This document shows positions 22,391 to 34,706 of a DNA stretch of 64,000 nt, piece after piece. This DNA is from Andrena cerasifolii (Eukaryota > Arthropoda > Insecta > Hymenoptera > Andrenidae). The notes below the pieces were generated by a model. That model made no database searches. It saw only the letters and a list, made by a program, of their open reading frames with translations, and was not told the DNA's origin. A program made the translations under genes and the position numbers. The stretch covers positions 5,766,001 through 5,830,000 of the forward strand of contig NC_135121.1 of assembly GCF_050908995.1 (NCBI RefSeq). The letters run 5' to 3'. The stretch's first letter is position 1. Each line of letters begins with the position of its first letter.

Positions 22391-24199
22391 TGCTCTAGTT
22401 ACGCCACACTAGTGCCACCATTCCCACGGTGGTAGTTTTCTCTACTACTAACTTCATGTAATACATACACATTCGCATCAGCGAAGATCGCAACAAGAGA
22501 AACGAGAAGCAGAGCAGGGGATTTGTCGAGAAGAATTGGCAGGGCATATTCCTAAATAATCGTGCCGACGGTGCGTCCATCTAGGAGTGTCGGCTACCGA
22601 TGTCCGCCGCGGCGGCGATAGAGTCAACATCCGGCGACGCAGAGATGCGCACGTTTCGGCGCTCGCCGAGGGAAAAGGGACGCCGCGATCGTGACTTCGG
22701 GACATGAGAGCGACGATGAAGCCCGCCAGCCTGCAGAGCAGCACCTGAGGAGCACGCTCGCTTCTATTAGTACATTCAACAGGGGATTTGGCCGGTTTAC
22801 TCGAGATTTGCATAGGATCTATCCTCGCTCCAAAAGCTGCTCCTGAAACGATCGGGAAGCTACACTTTCTATCAACGAGGTAACACACCTCTTCCTCTCG
22901 ATCGTGAATGGTTCTGTGATTCCCTTTTTAAAACAGAAATTGTTGCTAATCACCTTCGATCTTTTGTCAGCCAATTATCAGATCCATTTAATCGTTATGA
23001 GTAATATCTTCCGCCAATCTAATATGCAAGCCGATTAACGAATTAATAAATACTTTTCTACTTGTTCCTTTGTAAAGGTCGATATATTTTTATAAATTCT
23101 GTTATTTCGCAGTCATTTCTTAGATACTTCTTTTAATTGTGTGCCTTTATGTTTTAATAGCATTATCTGAATCGTAGTTCATCTACAATTTAGCTTATCT
23201 AAAATTGTCTTAAGCTTATGATATCAATTAAATGAATGGCTTTAGTATGTTTTTTTATCGAATTTACTTGGCTGTTTCCATCGTTCTTTTACAGAAGGAT
23301 ATTTAATTCCGAGATATGCAAAGGAATTTCGTGTATGAGTTAGATTCTTTTGATTCTCAAACTACAGTATTATTTTTGTGAATTAGTAGCAGTAGTCTGA
23401 TATTTTAGAAGAGTTTATAATAACATGTAACCTCACTCGAATTCTCAATTCGGTGATTTAACGGTTTTAATTTTTTTCGTAACTTTAAATGTACTCAAGA
23501 AATTTTTACTATTTTTGCTATCAGGTCTGAATAAAAATTGTTAGTAATATCATAATCCATCATAGTGCAACTATGATAAGCCTAACAGCAATTACTAAGT
23601 TGTTAATATGGTGTTACCATAACAACATCGGGTTCCACTAAATAATAATAATATACATATAGAAACAAAGTGGGAAGCATAAATAATAATGTTTACCAGC
23701 AGTTATAAGAATTGAGAGTACCTATTATTTTAACAACAAAATAAACCATTACAGTATGGTTCATGGTAATTTTGTAGTAGAGAATAAAAGAAAAATATAT
23801 CGATGCTTGATACTGAAACTGTTAAATTTTTAATTAATCCAAATACAACCTTCTGGCGTTTCTATTTCTAGTTTTAATAACTAACATTATGCTATAAGGT
23901 ACTGAACATGTATCGTTCCATTACGGAGCAGAATTTAATTATTCCCTGTGCTTTTGGATAAATTTTAGGACAGAGAATTATTCGCTCATTGTTTCTATTG
24001 CGGATACGCGACCGCTACCTTCTAAGACTATTTCTCGTCTTTGCGCCTCGCCCTAAGCGGTTCTCGACGTCCACGGTTTAGGACACGAGGTTTGTTCCAT
24101 TGCATAATTTATTTACGAACTCCTTCTTTTGTTCAAACGAAAGTAACGGAAGTGCGTAACTGTCCGATTCAGTAACACGATGTAAATCATTCCAGAGCC
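22391..24199 (+). promoter_or_regulatory. Upstream region of UBE2E, probable promoter/5' UTR
   Basis: A CpG-rich block at about 22570-22760 and another at 24000-24080 precede the UBE2E start codon. The rest (22900-24000) is AT-rich with nothing recognised. The minus-strand 136-codon frame at 22478-22888 follows the GC-rich block and shows no domain. First-exon or promoter function is inferred from position only. Confidence 0.35.
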
Positions 24200-27100
24200 A
24201 TGTCATCGGGCGCAGGTTCGAGCGGAACTGGCCGGGGGCGTGGTTCGTCACTGGCAGATAATAAGCCGGAAAGCAAAGAAGCAAAGCCAAATCCAAAGAT
24301 GTCTAAAGCTTTAGGAACATCCGCCAAAAGGTAGCGATCTATCGTTTGAAATTGAAAAGAGTCTGTTGCGGTGATTAATTCGCTAATCTTCTTGTTGCAG
24401 GATACAAAAAGAATTGGCAGAAATCACATTAGACCCACCGCCAAATTGCAGGTTTGCGTCTTTTTCTTAATTGCTGTGTTGTTAAGTTTCATAATCGCTA
24501 ACCCGCCGGGAGGCGCACCCCATATTGTAACGCAGGTCGTCGCTACCGGGTGAAAAATACCCAAAATTGAAACGTAAAAAACCACAGTTTCAGAATGTTT
24601 TTTTTTAACTTTGTAATTTTTATGTTAAAGTACAGTGTTTTAAGAATCAAACAAAATTTATGAAATATCTTAAAATCGTTATTAAAGTACTTTAAAAAAT
24701 TTGTAACGAAAACTCGAACAGTCTTCATATTTTCGCAACTAGCGTATCTGTGGTAAATTTTACCCAGTAGCGCCTCCCGCCGAGTTAAGACATTACTCTA
24801 ATTCTTTACTGTATAAATTCTTTTTTAAGTTCGGGAGAATTTGCAAGGTGAAAAGAAGCTTAAAAAATGTTTTCTTATTTATATTTATGTATATTTTTAA
24901 TAGTTATGAGGCAGCGAGAGCAACAGGGCCGTTCCTGCGTTTTGGCCGCCCAGGTGCAGAAACAATATTGTCGCCCTTATTAATTTAATATTTTTTAATT
25001 AAGAATTTGATATGCAGTGTTTACTTTTATATCTATACAGTGAAGGACGAAAGGAAGTTTACAACTTTTAAAATCGCATAACTTTTTCAGAATTGGTCCA
25101 AACGACATGAGTTTTTTTTTTCAGAAGCTAGGATTAGTTTGCTACTTAGACGTGTTTCGTCGTTTTGAAAAAAAATGCAATTGGTCGGAATAGCATGATA
25201 AATAGTAAAGGTTGTTTTTTAAACTTTTTTTTGAGCCTGTAATGAAAATTAAAAAAAAAACGTTTGTAGATTGAACTAAGTTGTATACATGCCTAAAATT
25301 TCATTAAAATCGGTTAACGTTACTCTGAGCCATAAACGTTTAAAGATCGCAGAATAAGGTCGAGAATCGCGGAAATTCCCGAAATTAGCGATTTTCGACC
25401 TTATTCTGTGATCTTTAAAGGTCCTTCTAGCTTTTAAAAAAACTCATGTCGTTTGGACTAATTCTAAAAAAGTTATGCGATTTTAAAAGTTGTAATCTTT
25501 CTTTCTTCCGCCACTGTATGTACATAATTTTAAACAGTTATCACGCAAAAGAGTTTCGATTATTATTCTTATTAGTCAAAACTTTACATCTAATAAACGG
25601 CCTGCGGCCGCCCAGGTGCGGGGCACCTTCTGCACCCCCGCCAGGAACGGCCCTGGAGAGCAACAACGGACTAACCCACATTGAAAAAAATTTTTTTTTC
25701 CTAATTTATATGATTAGCAGAGCCTATTGGAATACATTATTACTACTAATTAAATTTCGAAAAAAATGTGGGTTAGTCCGTTGTTGCTCTCACTGCCTCA
25801 AATATAGGGTACAATATGAAGTTGGTATATAAATTTTTTGTGCGAATAAGAACTACTCGAGCAATCTCTATGAAACGAATAACAATTTTCACATTTAATT
25901 ATAGTAATCTGTCTCGCAAGGGAAGGTCCCGATCCTGGAAATTCGAAAAGATCTGAATGTTTGTGAATATGTAGGGGGTTTCCTCCTGATTACAACGCAA
26001 TTTTTGTTTGCTGCCTAAATCCACTCGAAGGGGGTGAAATTAACCCCTTTCGGGTATTTTCCGATTTTATTTCGTAACTCAGAAAAAATGTTTCAAAACA
26101 AAAGTTACTTCTTTTAATTAGAAATACCATTTGGTAACTCACAGTTCTTATAGTTCGCGAGTTATAACACAAAATCGGAAAATAGCCGGAATTCAACCCT
26201 TTCGCTACGGCGGTCCGCTCCGCCGGTGCACCTCTACTGAATGGGACCTCGCGCCAAAAGTGAACCCATTGCGCGTGGACAGTCTTCGGCGTTCGGGCTT
26301 ACGCCTGACCAACACCACCTTGACATGCTTTTGGAAGAAAAGGGACTTTTCTTTGAAACAAGATATTTATACATTCTGCATAAACGTATTTTCACTTGTT
26401 TAATGACACTCACAAGGGAAGCTCCCGAACCCGGAGATTAAAAAATTCTGAAACTTTGTGAATATGTAGGGGATTTCCTCCTGATTGCAACGCAATTTTT
26501 GTTTGCTGCCCAAATTCACTCGAAGGGGGTGAAATTAACCGTTTAAAATTCGGCTATTTTCCGATTTTGTGTTATAACTCGCGAACCGTAAGAGATAGAA
26601 AAATAGTTTCAAGACAAAAGTTACTTCTTTTAATTAGATCTACCATTTGGTGAAAAAAAATTATTTTACAGTTCACAAGTTATAACACAAAATCGGAAAA
26701 TAGCCGGAATTTAAGGGGTTCAATTTCAACCCCTTAAAATGAATTTGGGAAGCAAACAAAAATTGCGTTGTAATCAGGAGGAAATTCTCTATATATTCAC
26801 AAAGTTTCAGATTTTTTCGAATTTCTGGGTTCGGGATGTTCCCTTGTCAGTTAACAATTATCTGCAGTAAGTCTACAGTTCGAACTGAAAGTCTTATAAC
26901 CATTATATTTTGTATTATTATTACTATTGCATTACTATGGATCGCGGAACGTCATTGAGTGTTGAAGAGATTGAGAAAATAAAAGAGTTTTGTCGCGAGC
27001 GACTATAGTCGCCCGTAGTAGCGAAAGGGTTAAGGGGTCAATTTCAGCCCCTTAGAGTGAATTTGGGCAGCGAACAAAAATTGCGTTGTAGTCAGGAGGA

Positions 27101-30100
27101 AATCCCCTACATATTCACGAAGTCTGGGAATTTTTTGGATTTCTGGGTTCGGGATCTTTCCTTGTCAGATACAATTATTATTTTGCAAATGTTATTTTAC
27201 TTAGAATCTAACTGGAATTAATATTTTAGTGCTTTGGAAGTTTTGTTTTGTCGGAAGTAAATTTATTAGTACCAGCGTTATTCATTAAAATGGCTATAAT
27301 ATTGGCGTTATTTTCTAGCAAAATAATATGTAGATATAATTGCTCGCCTAATTGCATAACGTGTCACGCATGGACAAGGACATAAAAGTCGTGCTTTCTT
27401 TACATTGATAACAGTTCTCTACCAAGTGTAAGCAGATCCTCGGAAATAACTAACAAGGGGAGGACACCATGTGGTAGACACCGATTTTGAAGAGCCTTGG
27501 CAAGATGGATCTATGTCGAAAATAAGTAAATAGGTGTCCGAGCGTTTCAGCTAATAGGCTTTAATAATAGAGATATTTACATGGAAATTAGTAAAAAATT
27601 AGGGGTTTAGTGGGTAAAAATCCCACACTACCCTGGTGCCCGCGGGAGTTTCCCTTCTGGAGGAGTTGAGGTGCCTTTTGAAGATGTCTCCACGTTAAAA
27701 AAAAAACTTTATAAATATTTTTGTTAACTTGGGGAAATCTTCAAAAGCCACACCGACTCCTTCAGAGGGGAGCGCCAGGGTAGTGTGGGATTTTTACCCA
27801 CTAAAACCCACCCCACGGCCACTATGAAATTTTTAATAATTTCCATGTAAATATCTCTATTAGTAAGGCCCATTGGCAGAAACGCCTCGGACAACTATTT
27901 GTTTATTTTTTACATAAATCCATCATGCGAAGGCTCATCAAAATTGGCGCCTACCACATGGTGTCCTCCCCTTGTAAAAATAATTGAAGAATTTTGTAAA
28001 CTAACAGATTTGATATTGCAATCATTGGAAAATTTGCCCGGAACTTCTAACACGTTCGACTAAGTGACAGAATATTTTTTAAAATTAACTTCTTTGTTGG
28101 ATAGCGAAGATTTGAAAGCGAAGGGTCAGATAATGAATTTATTATAGAATGTCGCGTTGTACTCTTATGTCTTTCATGCTTTTGAACTGCCAAGGAATTC
28201 ATAATTCCACTGATTGTTTTATAGTGCAGGACCTAAGGGAGATAATTTATATGAATGGGTGTCAACCATACTCGGACCTCCAGGTTCAGTTTATGAAGGA
28301 GGAGTATTCTTCTTAGACATACATTTTTCCCCGGAATATCCTTTCAAACCTCCAAAGGTACGCCGATAATTTAATTATTTATTACAATTATTGAGAGAGT
28401 GCTATTTTACAAAGAACTATTTTTCTAATCTTGTGTATTTAAATATATAATAACAATCAATTGCCAATATATTTAAACACCTGTTTTATAACAATTAGTG
28501 AAGAACATGTTACAAATTCTTGTATCAAAGCACACCACTGGCAAGCCAAATTCTCCACTGTGATCGTTACAAAATATTATCACTTTCTATGTTATTCTCT
28601 GTTTTTCGTTCGCTGTGTTAGGCTAACAAGCGTCTGTCGCCCTTTCCGCGAAATATCGTCAAATATTTTAATTCAAAACAGTCGAAACAATTTTAAAATT
28701 AATTCAATATGGCAACTCACGCCTGAGTCATTGCTAATTCGCTACATGAAAAAAAAGTGAATTGTTTTTAAAGTTGTCCTCGAGCTTCTGTGTTTACCTT
28801 TTCCAATTTCTTTCGCTCAATATTTGCCGCCCTAGGCTGCAACCGCCCTTAAATTACGTAAGGGTAAATTTAGCGATTTCGTACTCCCTCCCTCCCCCAG
28901 TATAAGCATTCGTATGATTTGATATTCCAACCCCCTCCTTACGTAATATTTTTTACATTTAATTTCTTCAGTTATTAAAATTCTGTTAAAATTATTTATA
29001 TAACTCATTTAACTCGGGTTCGTGAAATTAAAACTAAAACTACTTTACTGGAACGTTAATGATAGAATTTGTATTTATTGAAAATTAGGTTGGAAAATAT
29101 TACGTAAGACGATGCCTGACTCCCCTCCCCCTCTGTAAAAAAATGTAAGAAATTCGTGACCCCCAAAAAAAGCCTTACGTAATTTAAGGACGACCCCTCA
29201 GCCTTCACCCAAATACGCCCCTGGTTGTACACCTTAACATTGAACAAAATTTGTAGTAAAAACATTGGGAAGTAAACTTCAGTAGTTCGATTAAAATTGA
29301 ACAAAATCGAAATTTTATGTTCCAGAAGCATTAACCCTTCGTGGTCACACGGGGTGTATTGTACCCCAAGAATAATTTTCCAGGTAAAATGTCGTGTCTT
29401 TACGACTTCCAAAGGGGATTTATTTATCGCAAGAAAAAAAATAAAAAAAAAATTTTTAAAAACCTTTTTTCCACAACCGTGGAAAACCGCTTATTTTCAA
29501 TTACAAATTTTATCATATCAAAATTTACATTTCTAGAAAAAGACTATTAGGCCATGATTGTATAAGTATTACGAACGTGCAATTATCACTGAAAAGTTAA
29601 AAGATACAAAAATAACCCTGTGTGACCAACTTGTGATTATAAAAAGGTGTGACCACGAAGGGTTAAGAAAGCAAAGACATAGTATTGTTCATATAAATGT
29701 TCGCAATGTTTTGTACTATTTTATTTTTTGTAAATTTAATACAAAGATGCAGCATCGTATTTTTTTTTCCTTCATTTCGTGCTACTTTTTCCTAACAGTG
29801 GCAATTTAAGTGAAAATTGCAGGAATTATTCTTCGGTTACTTGCCGTTTTTGGGGCTCGTATTATCATTGTGGATCTTCGTGATCCGCGTGGTACAGAGA
29901 AAGCGCTGGGCCTTATTGTTAATACATAAATAATAGTTGACATATTTTTAGGTCACATTCCGAACTCGCATCTATCATTGTAATATAAACAGTCAAGGCG
30001 TGATTTGTCTGGATATATTAAAGGATAATTGGTCACCTGCACTTACCATTTCCAAGGTTCTACTATCCATTTGTTCACTTTTAACAGACTGCAATCCAGG

Positions 30101-31017
30101 TAAAATATTATCTACACTTATAATTAAAATTTAAACATTACCACAGTGGTACTTAAAGACACGAACATTAAAGCATTAGTACTTTCAAGCAAAATACCAA
30201 TATATATTTATATCGTCGTTACTTTTATTTTGCAATTTTTATTAAACAATTTACATCTTATACTATAAAGCAGAAACTGTATCGCATGTTTGTGTGTTTG
30301 TCTGTCGGCTAAAAACTTTCCAACGGTAAACTCTGGGGTCACGAAATGTACTTCAGCTAGTTATGCCTGGCTAATCCAGATAAATGTGACTATTTTAAAA
30401 AAAAAGTCTAAAAAAAATTTTTTTCTCTCATAAAATCAAAATCTAAATTTCGGGCGAAGCCGAGTAGTAAAGCTAGTTCTTTTATAGGGCAAAGGTACCA
30501 GCAGTTGACCATGTATCAGTAGTTTATAACTTTTCAGAAAAACGTGAAAAATAAGGTTTTTAGAAGTGTAACTATCTCTTAGCAGCGCGCCGCGGCTCCT
30601 ATAGTCTGATTTTCGAGAATTGAGACCCGAGGCGGGTCCCTCGGACGGGGCGTGGTTTAAGGAGGAACCAATGGTGGCAACGCCGCACGCAATCCGTGGC
30701 GTACCATTGGTTCCCCTCCTTAACCACGCTCCGAGGGACCCGCCTCAGGTCTCAACTCTAGAAAATCAGACTATAATACCCACAGTTTGCCACTTCTAAA
30801 AACCTTATTTTTCACGCTTTTCTGAAGAGTTGCCAACTACTGGTACCTTTACCCTACATGTAAATAAGTACATTGCATAGAAAAGGAAGCTTAAAAAAAT
30901 TAATTATTACGTGTTTCAGCGGATCCCCTAGTGGGAAGTATAGCAACACAGTATCTACAGAATAGAGAAGAACACGATCGTATAGCACGGCTTTGGACTA
31001 AACGTTATGCCACATGA
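24200..31017 (+). CDS. Ubiquitin-conjugating enzyme E2, UBE2E class
   Basis: Five exons: 24200-24330, 24401-24451, 28225-28357, 29952-30099 and 30920-31017 (561 nt, 186 residues), all with GT-AG introns and consistent phases. The first ~45 residues are a Ser/Gly/Lys-rich tail, typical of class III E2s such as UBE2E1-3. The UBC fold follows (KRIQKELAEI from 44, PPPNCSAGPKGDN, YEGGVFFLDI at 84-93, YPFKPPK at 99-105). The catalytic cysteine is Cys124 in GVICLDIL, with HCN at 114-116 and DNWSPALT just after. It ends YAT. The enzyme accepts ubiquitin from E1 and passes it to RING-type E3s, in cytosol and nucleus. The N-terminal tail and the SAGPKGDN/STILGPPG wording separate UBE2E from UBE2D. I chose the first ATG that leads into the tail. 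Introns 1-4 are 70, 3773, 1594 and 820 bp; intron 2 is packed with transposons. Confidence 0.96.
24924..25655. mobile_element. 732-bp hAT-type element, TSD GAGAGCAA
   Basis: Ends CAGGGCCGTTCCTG and CCAGGAACGGCCCTG are inverted repeats. GAGAGCAA is present at 24916-24923 and 25656-25663, an exact 8-bp target duplication. No transposase; it carries a TA-flanked element inside. Confidence 0.9.
25038..25516. mobile_element. 479-bp Tc1/mariner-like MITE inside the hAT element
   Basis: Flanked by TA on both sides and starting CAGTG / ending CACTG. Arms of about 75 bp are inverted copies (sharing AACTTTTAAAATCGCATAAC and CAAACGACATGAGTTTT). A second hairpin lies in its centre (25340-25425). Non-coding. 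Confidence 0.85.
26197..27029. mobile_element. piggyBac-like relic, 833 bp
   Basis: Ends CCCTTTCGCTAC and GTAGCGAAAGGG are inverted. The right flank is TTAA (27030-27033) and the left TCAA (26193-26196), one base off. The sister MITE inside this same element shows the uninterrupted sequence GCCGGAATTTAAGGGG, confirming that a TTAA site was hit. A 23-codon frame from ATG at 26937 (MDRGTSLSVEEIEKIKEFC) may be the start of a deleted transposase; that part is weak. Confidence 0.8.
26413..26846. mobile_element. Intact fold-back MITE (CAAGGG ends), TSD TCA
   Basis: 434 bp, palindromic over most of its length, flanked by TCA on both sides (26410-26412 and 26847-26849). It sits inside the piggyBac-like relic, which itself sits inside another copy of the same MITE family. 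Confidence 0.85.
27454..27974. mobile_element. 521-bp fold-back MITE, TSD TAA
   Basis: Long inverted arms beginning CAAGGGGAGGACACCATG, with further pairing across TAAATATCTCTATTA and TCCCACACTACCCTGG-type blocks. TAA flanks both ends. The CAAGGG terminus and 3-bp TNA target resemble the neighbouring family; the interior is unrelated by eye. Confidence 0.8.
28843..29194. mobile_element. MITE in UBE2E intron 3, about 350 bp
   Basis: CCTTAAATTACGTAAGG near 28848 and CCTTACGTAATTTAAGG near 29172 are inverse copies. C-rich blocks follow on the inside of both arms. Target duplication not resolved. Confidence 0.65.
29335..29662. mobile_element. piggyBac-like MITE, 328 bp, TSD TTAA
   Basis: CCCTTCGTGGTCACAC and GTGTGACCACGAAGGG are exact inverted ends. 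TTAA occurs at 29331-29334 and 29663-29666. The 118-codon minus frame at 29056-29412 crosses its left edge and is chance. Confidence 0.9.
30256..30476 (+). mobile_element. Short Helitron-like element
   Basis: Begins TCTTATACTATAAAGC after an A and ends in a small hairpin (TCGG-GCGAAG-CCGA) followed by AGTAGTAAAGCTAG before a T. These are the 5'-TC, 3'-hairpin-CTAG and A/T target rules of Helitrons. A second 3' end of the same sequence is at 43889-43930. Confidence 0.6.
30487..30854. mobile_element. 368-bp palindromic MITE, TSD TA
   Basis: GGGCAAAGGTACCAG is inverted as CTGGTACCTTTACCC (one mismatch). Arms continue through GAAAAATAAGGTTTTTAGAAG and GAGGGACCCGCCT-type blocks to a centre near 30680. 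TA on both sides. Confidence 0.85.
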
Positions 31018-34000
31018 ACGACTTGTCGAAAACAGCTGCCCTTCTCATTCCTTCGAAACGAAGAACGGCCACTTAAGGGAGCCCATTCAACTATACCAAA
31101 ATTTGGATTATTCGAATCGATCATTTAACGAATCAATTAGTAGATGATCAAGTTCTTTCGATTAATCGAACGTTATTTCTCTTAGTCTCTTAAGCTGCGC
31201 TTTTATTTAAAACGTTACTTTCTCAGCTGTGTTGCGGATTTTCAAAAATAAAATTCGTCGTAATATAATGGTAAAGAATCGAATGAATTTAAAAAAAGTT
31301 TCTGCTTTCTCGAATTCAGTATCTGAAAACGAGCCAAGATATTTATGTTGAAATTCATGAAAAGCGAATGAAAAACTCTTTACAAATTTTCATTCGATCG
31401 ATAATTTATTAGGCGCTGTTTAGCCAATCGAGTTCGGCGGTGAAACAGTCAAGGTGTTACGTTTAAATAAGTCGAGCACAACGGTGTTCGATGGTCCGAA
31501 CGAACGTTCGATTAATCGCAAGGATATTGTACTACGAACGGAGCCGAATAACTTGTTTAATTCTCGCCTATGTTTGAATTATATCTCGCACGAGCTATAT
31601 TCAATAGTTTGACACAAATGATCTGTCAAATAATCGCGATTTTGGTTCTCCGCACCTTCGACAAACTTATTGTATGTATATGTATATCGATCGAAGGATC
31701 GCTTTAAGTGAAAGACTCTTCTAGATCGTCGGTTCGATCATTGTGATGTGCTTTTATATCGAGTATGTAAATGTGCCTAAGATGAATGACTGTGCGTGTA
31801 TGTGCAACCAACACTCTCTTTTTCACCCTACAGCTCTTGAGACAAGCATTACATCTTCCAGAATTTATTCTTATTTGTACATAGTCGACACAGCAGTATC
31901 CGTCGAAGCAATCTGATTTCGTTTCGTTGTAGGTTCTCATTGTAACTGCATATTCCCCGAATCGTCGCGGAAAGAGTGGCTGAGCGAGGAGGCTCCTAAA
32001 ACGTGGAGTTCTTCGTGACAAATCAAAATTTATATCGATACATTAAAAGTTTTACAACGGCCAAAATTTACGCCAACTTCAAACCGGCGAACTGTTGTAC
32101 GTATGTGTTACTGGTACTGAGACTTTTCATTAGTAAAATACGCGATCGCAAAGAGGGTTAACGTTGTTCATCACAAACTATAATTGTACGCTACGTTTTT
32201 ATGTGAAAAATATCACAAAGGGATTCAATACTGCCTGAAAGTTCTTTAGAGAAAAATTTCTGTAGAACGTCTTCCAAAAAAGTATAGTAGTTTATTTTTC
32301 AGATTCGATAAGTAAATTAGACTGCCTAGGTTCGTATATGTCAATTATTTTAGTGGCTCTAATAAGGGATTTTTAATTCCTGCAATTTTCTCAAAACTGC
32401 CTCGAGAGTGAAGGGGTGAAAGTGGGAACCCTTCTTTCTCTTATTTTGTCCTCTGTTTGTTTTGTTCATCAGCTCGTTTTAAGACTTCGCGATGAGACAT
32501 AGTATTTAAAAGGGTACTTCATCGACGGTACCGGATAATATTGATAGGCTAGGCAATATTATGAACAATACAAATAATCTGACTTGTAATTAGGCTGGTA
32601 GTTATCGTAAGGGGCCCCGTCAAACTTTTAGTTCTTTACAATATTACGTAACTCTTGCATTAAGAATACATCGAAAACATTGATTACGGGATAGTATTTA
32701 TTTGGTCGAAACCAGTCTCAGTTGAAGCGCGCCTGCATTCTGTCAAAAGAACGTTAAGTTTCTCACAAAAATCGTTTCCGTGGAACTTAATCCGTTCCAT
32801 AAAGGCATCACCGTAGTTTCATTTATTTAAGAATCATAGCGTCGGTAACGATAATATTAATAGCTTACATTTCATTGATTTATTGCGAGTTTAGCATTAA
32901 ACAATACATGAGTGATCATTGTAATTATTTAGGTATAGCACTCAATTTAAAAAAAAAAATATAAAAAAACTGGAACGCCCGTCATTTGAAATTCTTTTTA
33001 AAAAGCTATGCGTTAATCGGGCCCGTAAAATTTAAATGACTGTAATTGTAAATAAACATAATTTTCTGTATATTAATCATAAATTATAGACCATGGTTTT
33101 CGTCGAGTTTTTATAACTTATGTTAACAAACTGATTACGAAGAAAATGTCGAATAAGTTTTTAAAGTAATTTTTCTTTCAGCGTGAATGAGTTGGAGAGA
33201 CAAAAACTTAACGTAATTCGGCGCTAATTAATTGTTCAAATAATTTTAGGAGATTGCGAGATATTCGACAAACGTTCCTTTTAGCAAACAAATTTGCAGA
33301 AAAAAAATGTTTCTTGGATAATGTATCATTTATATCGCAAACGGAATTAATAATAGTAGAAATTCGCAAAAATCCAACACTGAGAGCCTATTTTAATTAA
33401 CGATTAGTTGTACAGTTCGTTCGCGCAAAGGAGTTCAGTTTTTCATTAGATTTCAATTGCAATCGTTGAGATTCTTGTAAATATACATATTCCATGAAGT
33501 TCTTGACAAAACGATCTACAAACCTTTCGGACCCCTGAAATTGTATATAGATCGCACTTAGAGTCTGCTCTTTTGTAATTAAACGTATAAAAAAAAAGAA
33601 AAGAAAAACATTTTTAACTAAAAGCGTTTCATCTAAAAAAAAAAAAAATAATAAAAAAAACTGAAGGAAATTGTTTAAACGATCGAAAAAGTTGAAACTA
33701 CTCAGTTTTGGAACAATTTTCGAGTTGAACAAGATCGTGGCTTTAGGAGATAAAGAATTCCATGAAATGAAACTATTTGGAGGATTAATCGCTTATCGTT
33801 TAAATGTCCGAAAATTATTTAAAAGTACTGCAAACAGGTGTTGTTGAAAAACATCGTTTAAACGGATTCCTCTCTTATTCTTTCCTGCGAATTTATTTCA
33901 TTTTATCAACAAATAGTTGTATAAGGAGGTACAAGAGAGCATCCTATATGATTAATGAATGTTAGTCTGCTAATTCCTATAAGTGGATATAGAACAAAAT

Positions 34001-34252
34001 AAAAGAAAAAGCTGATCGTAATAGAATTCTTGTTGTTTTTTCTACTTCCAAGCGATCGGTAGAGAAGGGGGAGACGCGAATGAATACATGTTATTGAAAT
34101 AGGGAATTGCAGTTTTCTCCGATTTAAATTGTGAACCGATGTTGCTCAAGCATTTTTTATGTTTAGTTCAATAAGTACTACGATATATCTACTACTATAC
34201 AAGCCTGGAAAAGTTTTGGGCCACCTTTTGAGAACATCCGATAGACTTGTAC
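31018..34252. other. UBE2E 3' flank, no further gene seen
   Basis: Probably includes the UBE2E 3' UTR; its end could not be placed. The 105-codon minus frame (31704-32021) and the 111-codon minus frame (33397-33732) have no recognisable domain. AT-rich with A-runs near 32950 and 33640. Confidence 0.4.
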
Positions 34253-34706
34253 AAGGTATCGAAAAAAGGGTCTAAGACTTTAGGGGCTTATAGTACTCGT
34301 CGGGAGGAGTAAAAAATTCTTAACATAGGTCCTAAAATCTTTTTCCGTATTTTCTGTTTGGGCGTACGTTACTTCGACGTTGTGTGACAACACAAGATTA
34401 TCATTAATATCAACGAAGATTACTTGATAAGCGAATCGACCACAAGTCTTCAGTATTATTGTCCGTAGTACGGTTAGTGTTACGGCTTCGTTATCAACGT
34501 CCGCCTATTATTGTAACGTGGATATGGCAGACATTCATTTTCGTTTATTTTACCTTTTTCTTGTAAATGTGAAAAGAAACTTCTGTCTTTTACATCGACC
34601 GGATTAATTTTAGGACCTATGTATTGATTAAGAAGTTCTCACTGCCGTCGGTGAGTACTATAAGCTCCTAAACTCTTAGACACTTTTTTTTTTAAACAAC
34701 CTATAT
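34253..34706. mobile_element. Fold-back element, about 450 bp
   Basis: The left block (TCTAAGACTTTAGGGGCTTATAGTACTC, 34270-34300, through CATAGGTCCTAAAAT) is matched inversely by the right block (GAGTACTATAAGCTCCTAAACTCTTAGA, 34651-34680). Exact ends are unclear. Confidence 0.65.

Larger units (their letters stand above)
24907..25800. mobile_element. Short TIR element (about 154 bp) split by a hAT insertion
   Basis: TGAGGCAGCGAGAGCAA is interrupted at 24923 and resumes after the hAT element as GAGAGCAACAACGGACTAACCC. The intact inverse copy (GGGTTAGTCCGTTGTTGCTCTCACTGCCTCA) is at the right end (25770-25800). Removing the hAT element and one target copy leaves a palindromic element of about 154 bp. 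Confidence 0.8.
25917..27164. mobile_element. Fold-back MITE (CAAGGG ends), split by a piggyBac-like element
   Basis: Left part 25917-26192 and right part 27034-27164 together make a palindromic element of about 410 bp. It begins CAAGGGAAGGTCCCGA and ends inversely, and contains AATTTTTGTTTGCTGCC in both arms. The same family is intact at 26413-26846 and 62635-63070. Flanking triplets here are TCG and TCA. Confidence 0.85.

Noticed and set aside
22478..22888. 136-codon minus frame upstream of UBE2E
   Set aside because: Coincides with a CpG-rich block likely to be promoter/5' UTR; composition-driven, no conserved motif.
31704..32021. 105-codon minus frame with several cysteines
   Set aside because: Antisense to the probable UBE2E 3' UTR; the cysteine spacing matches no family I know.
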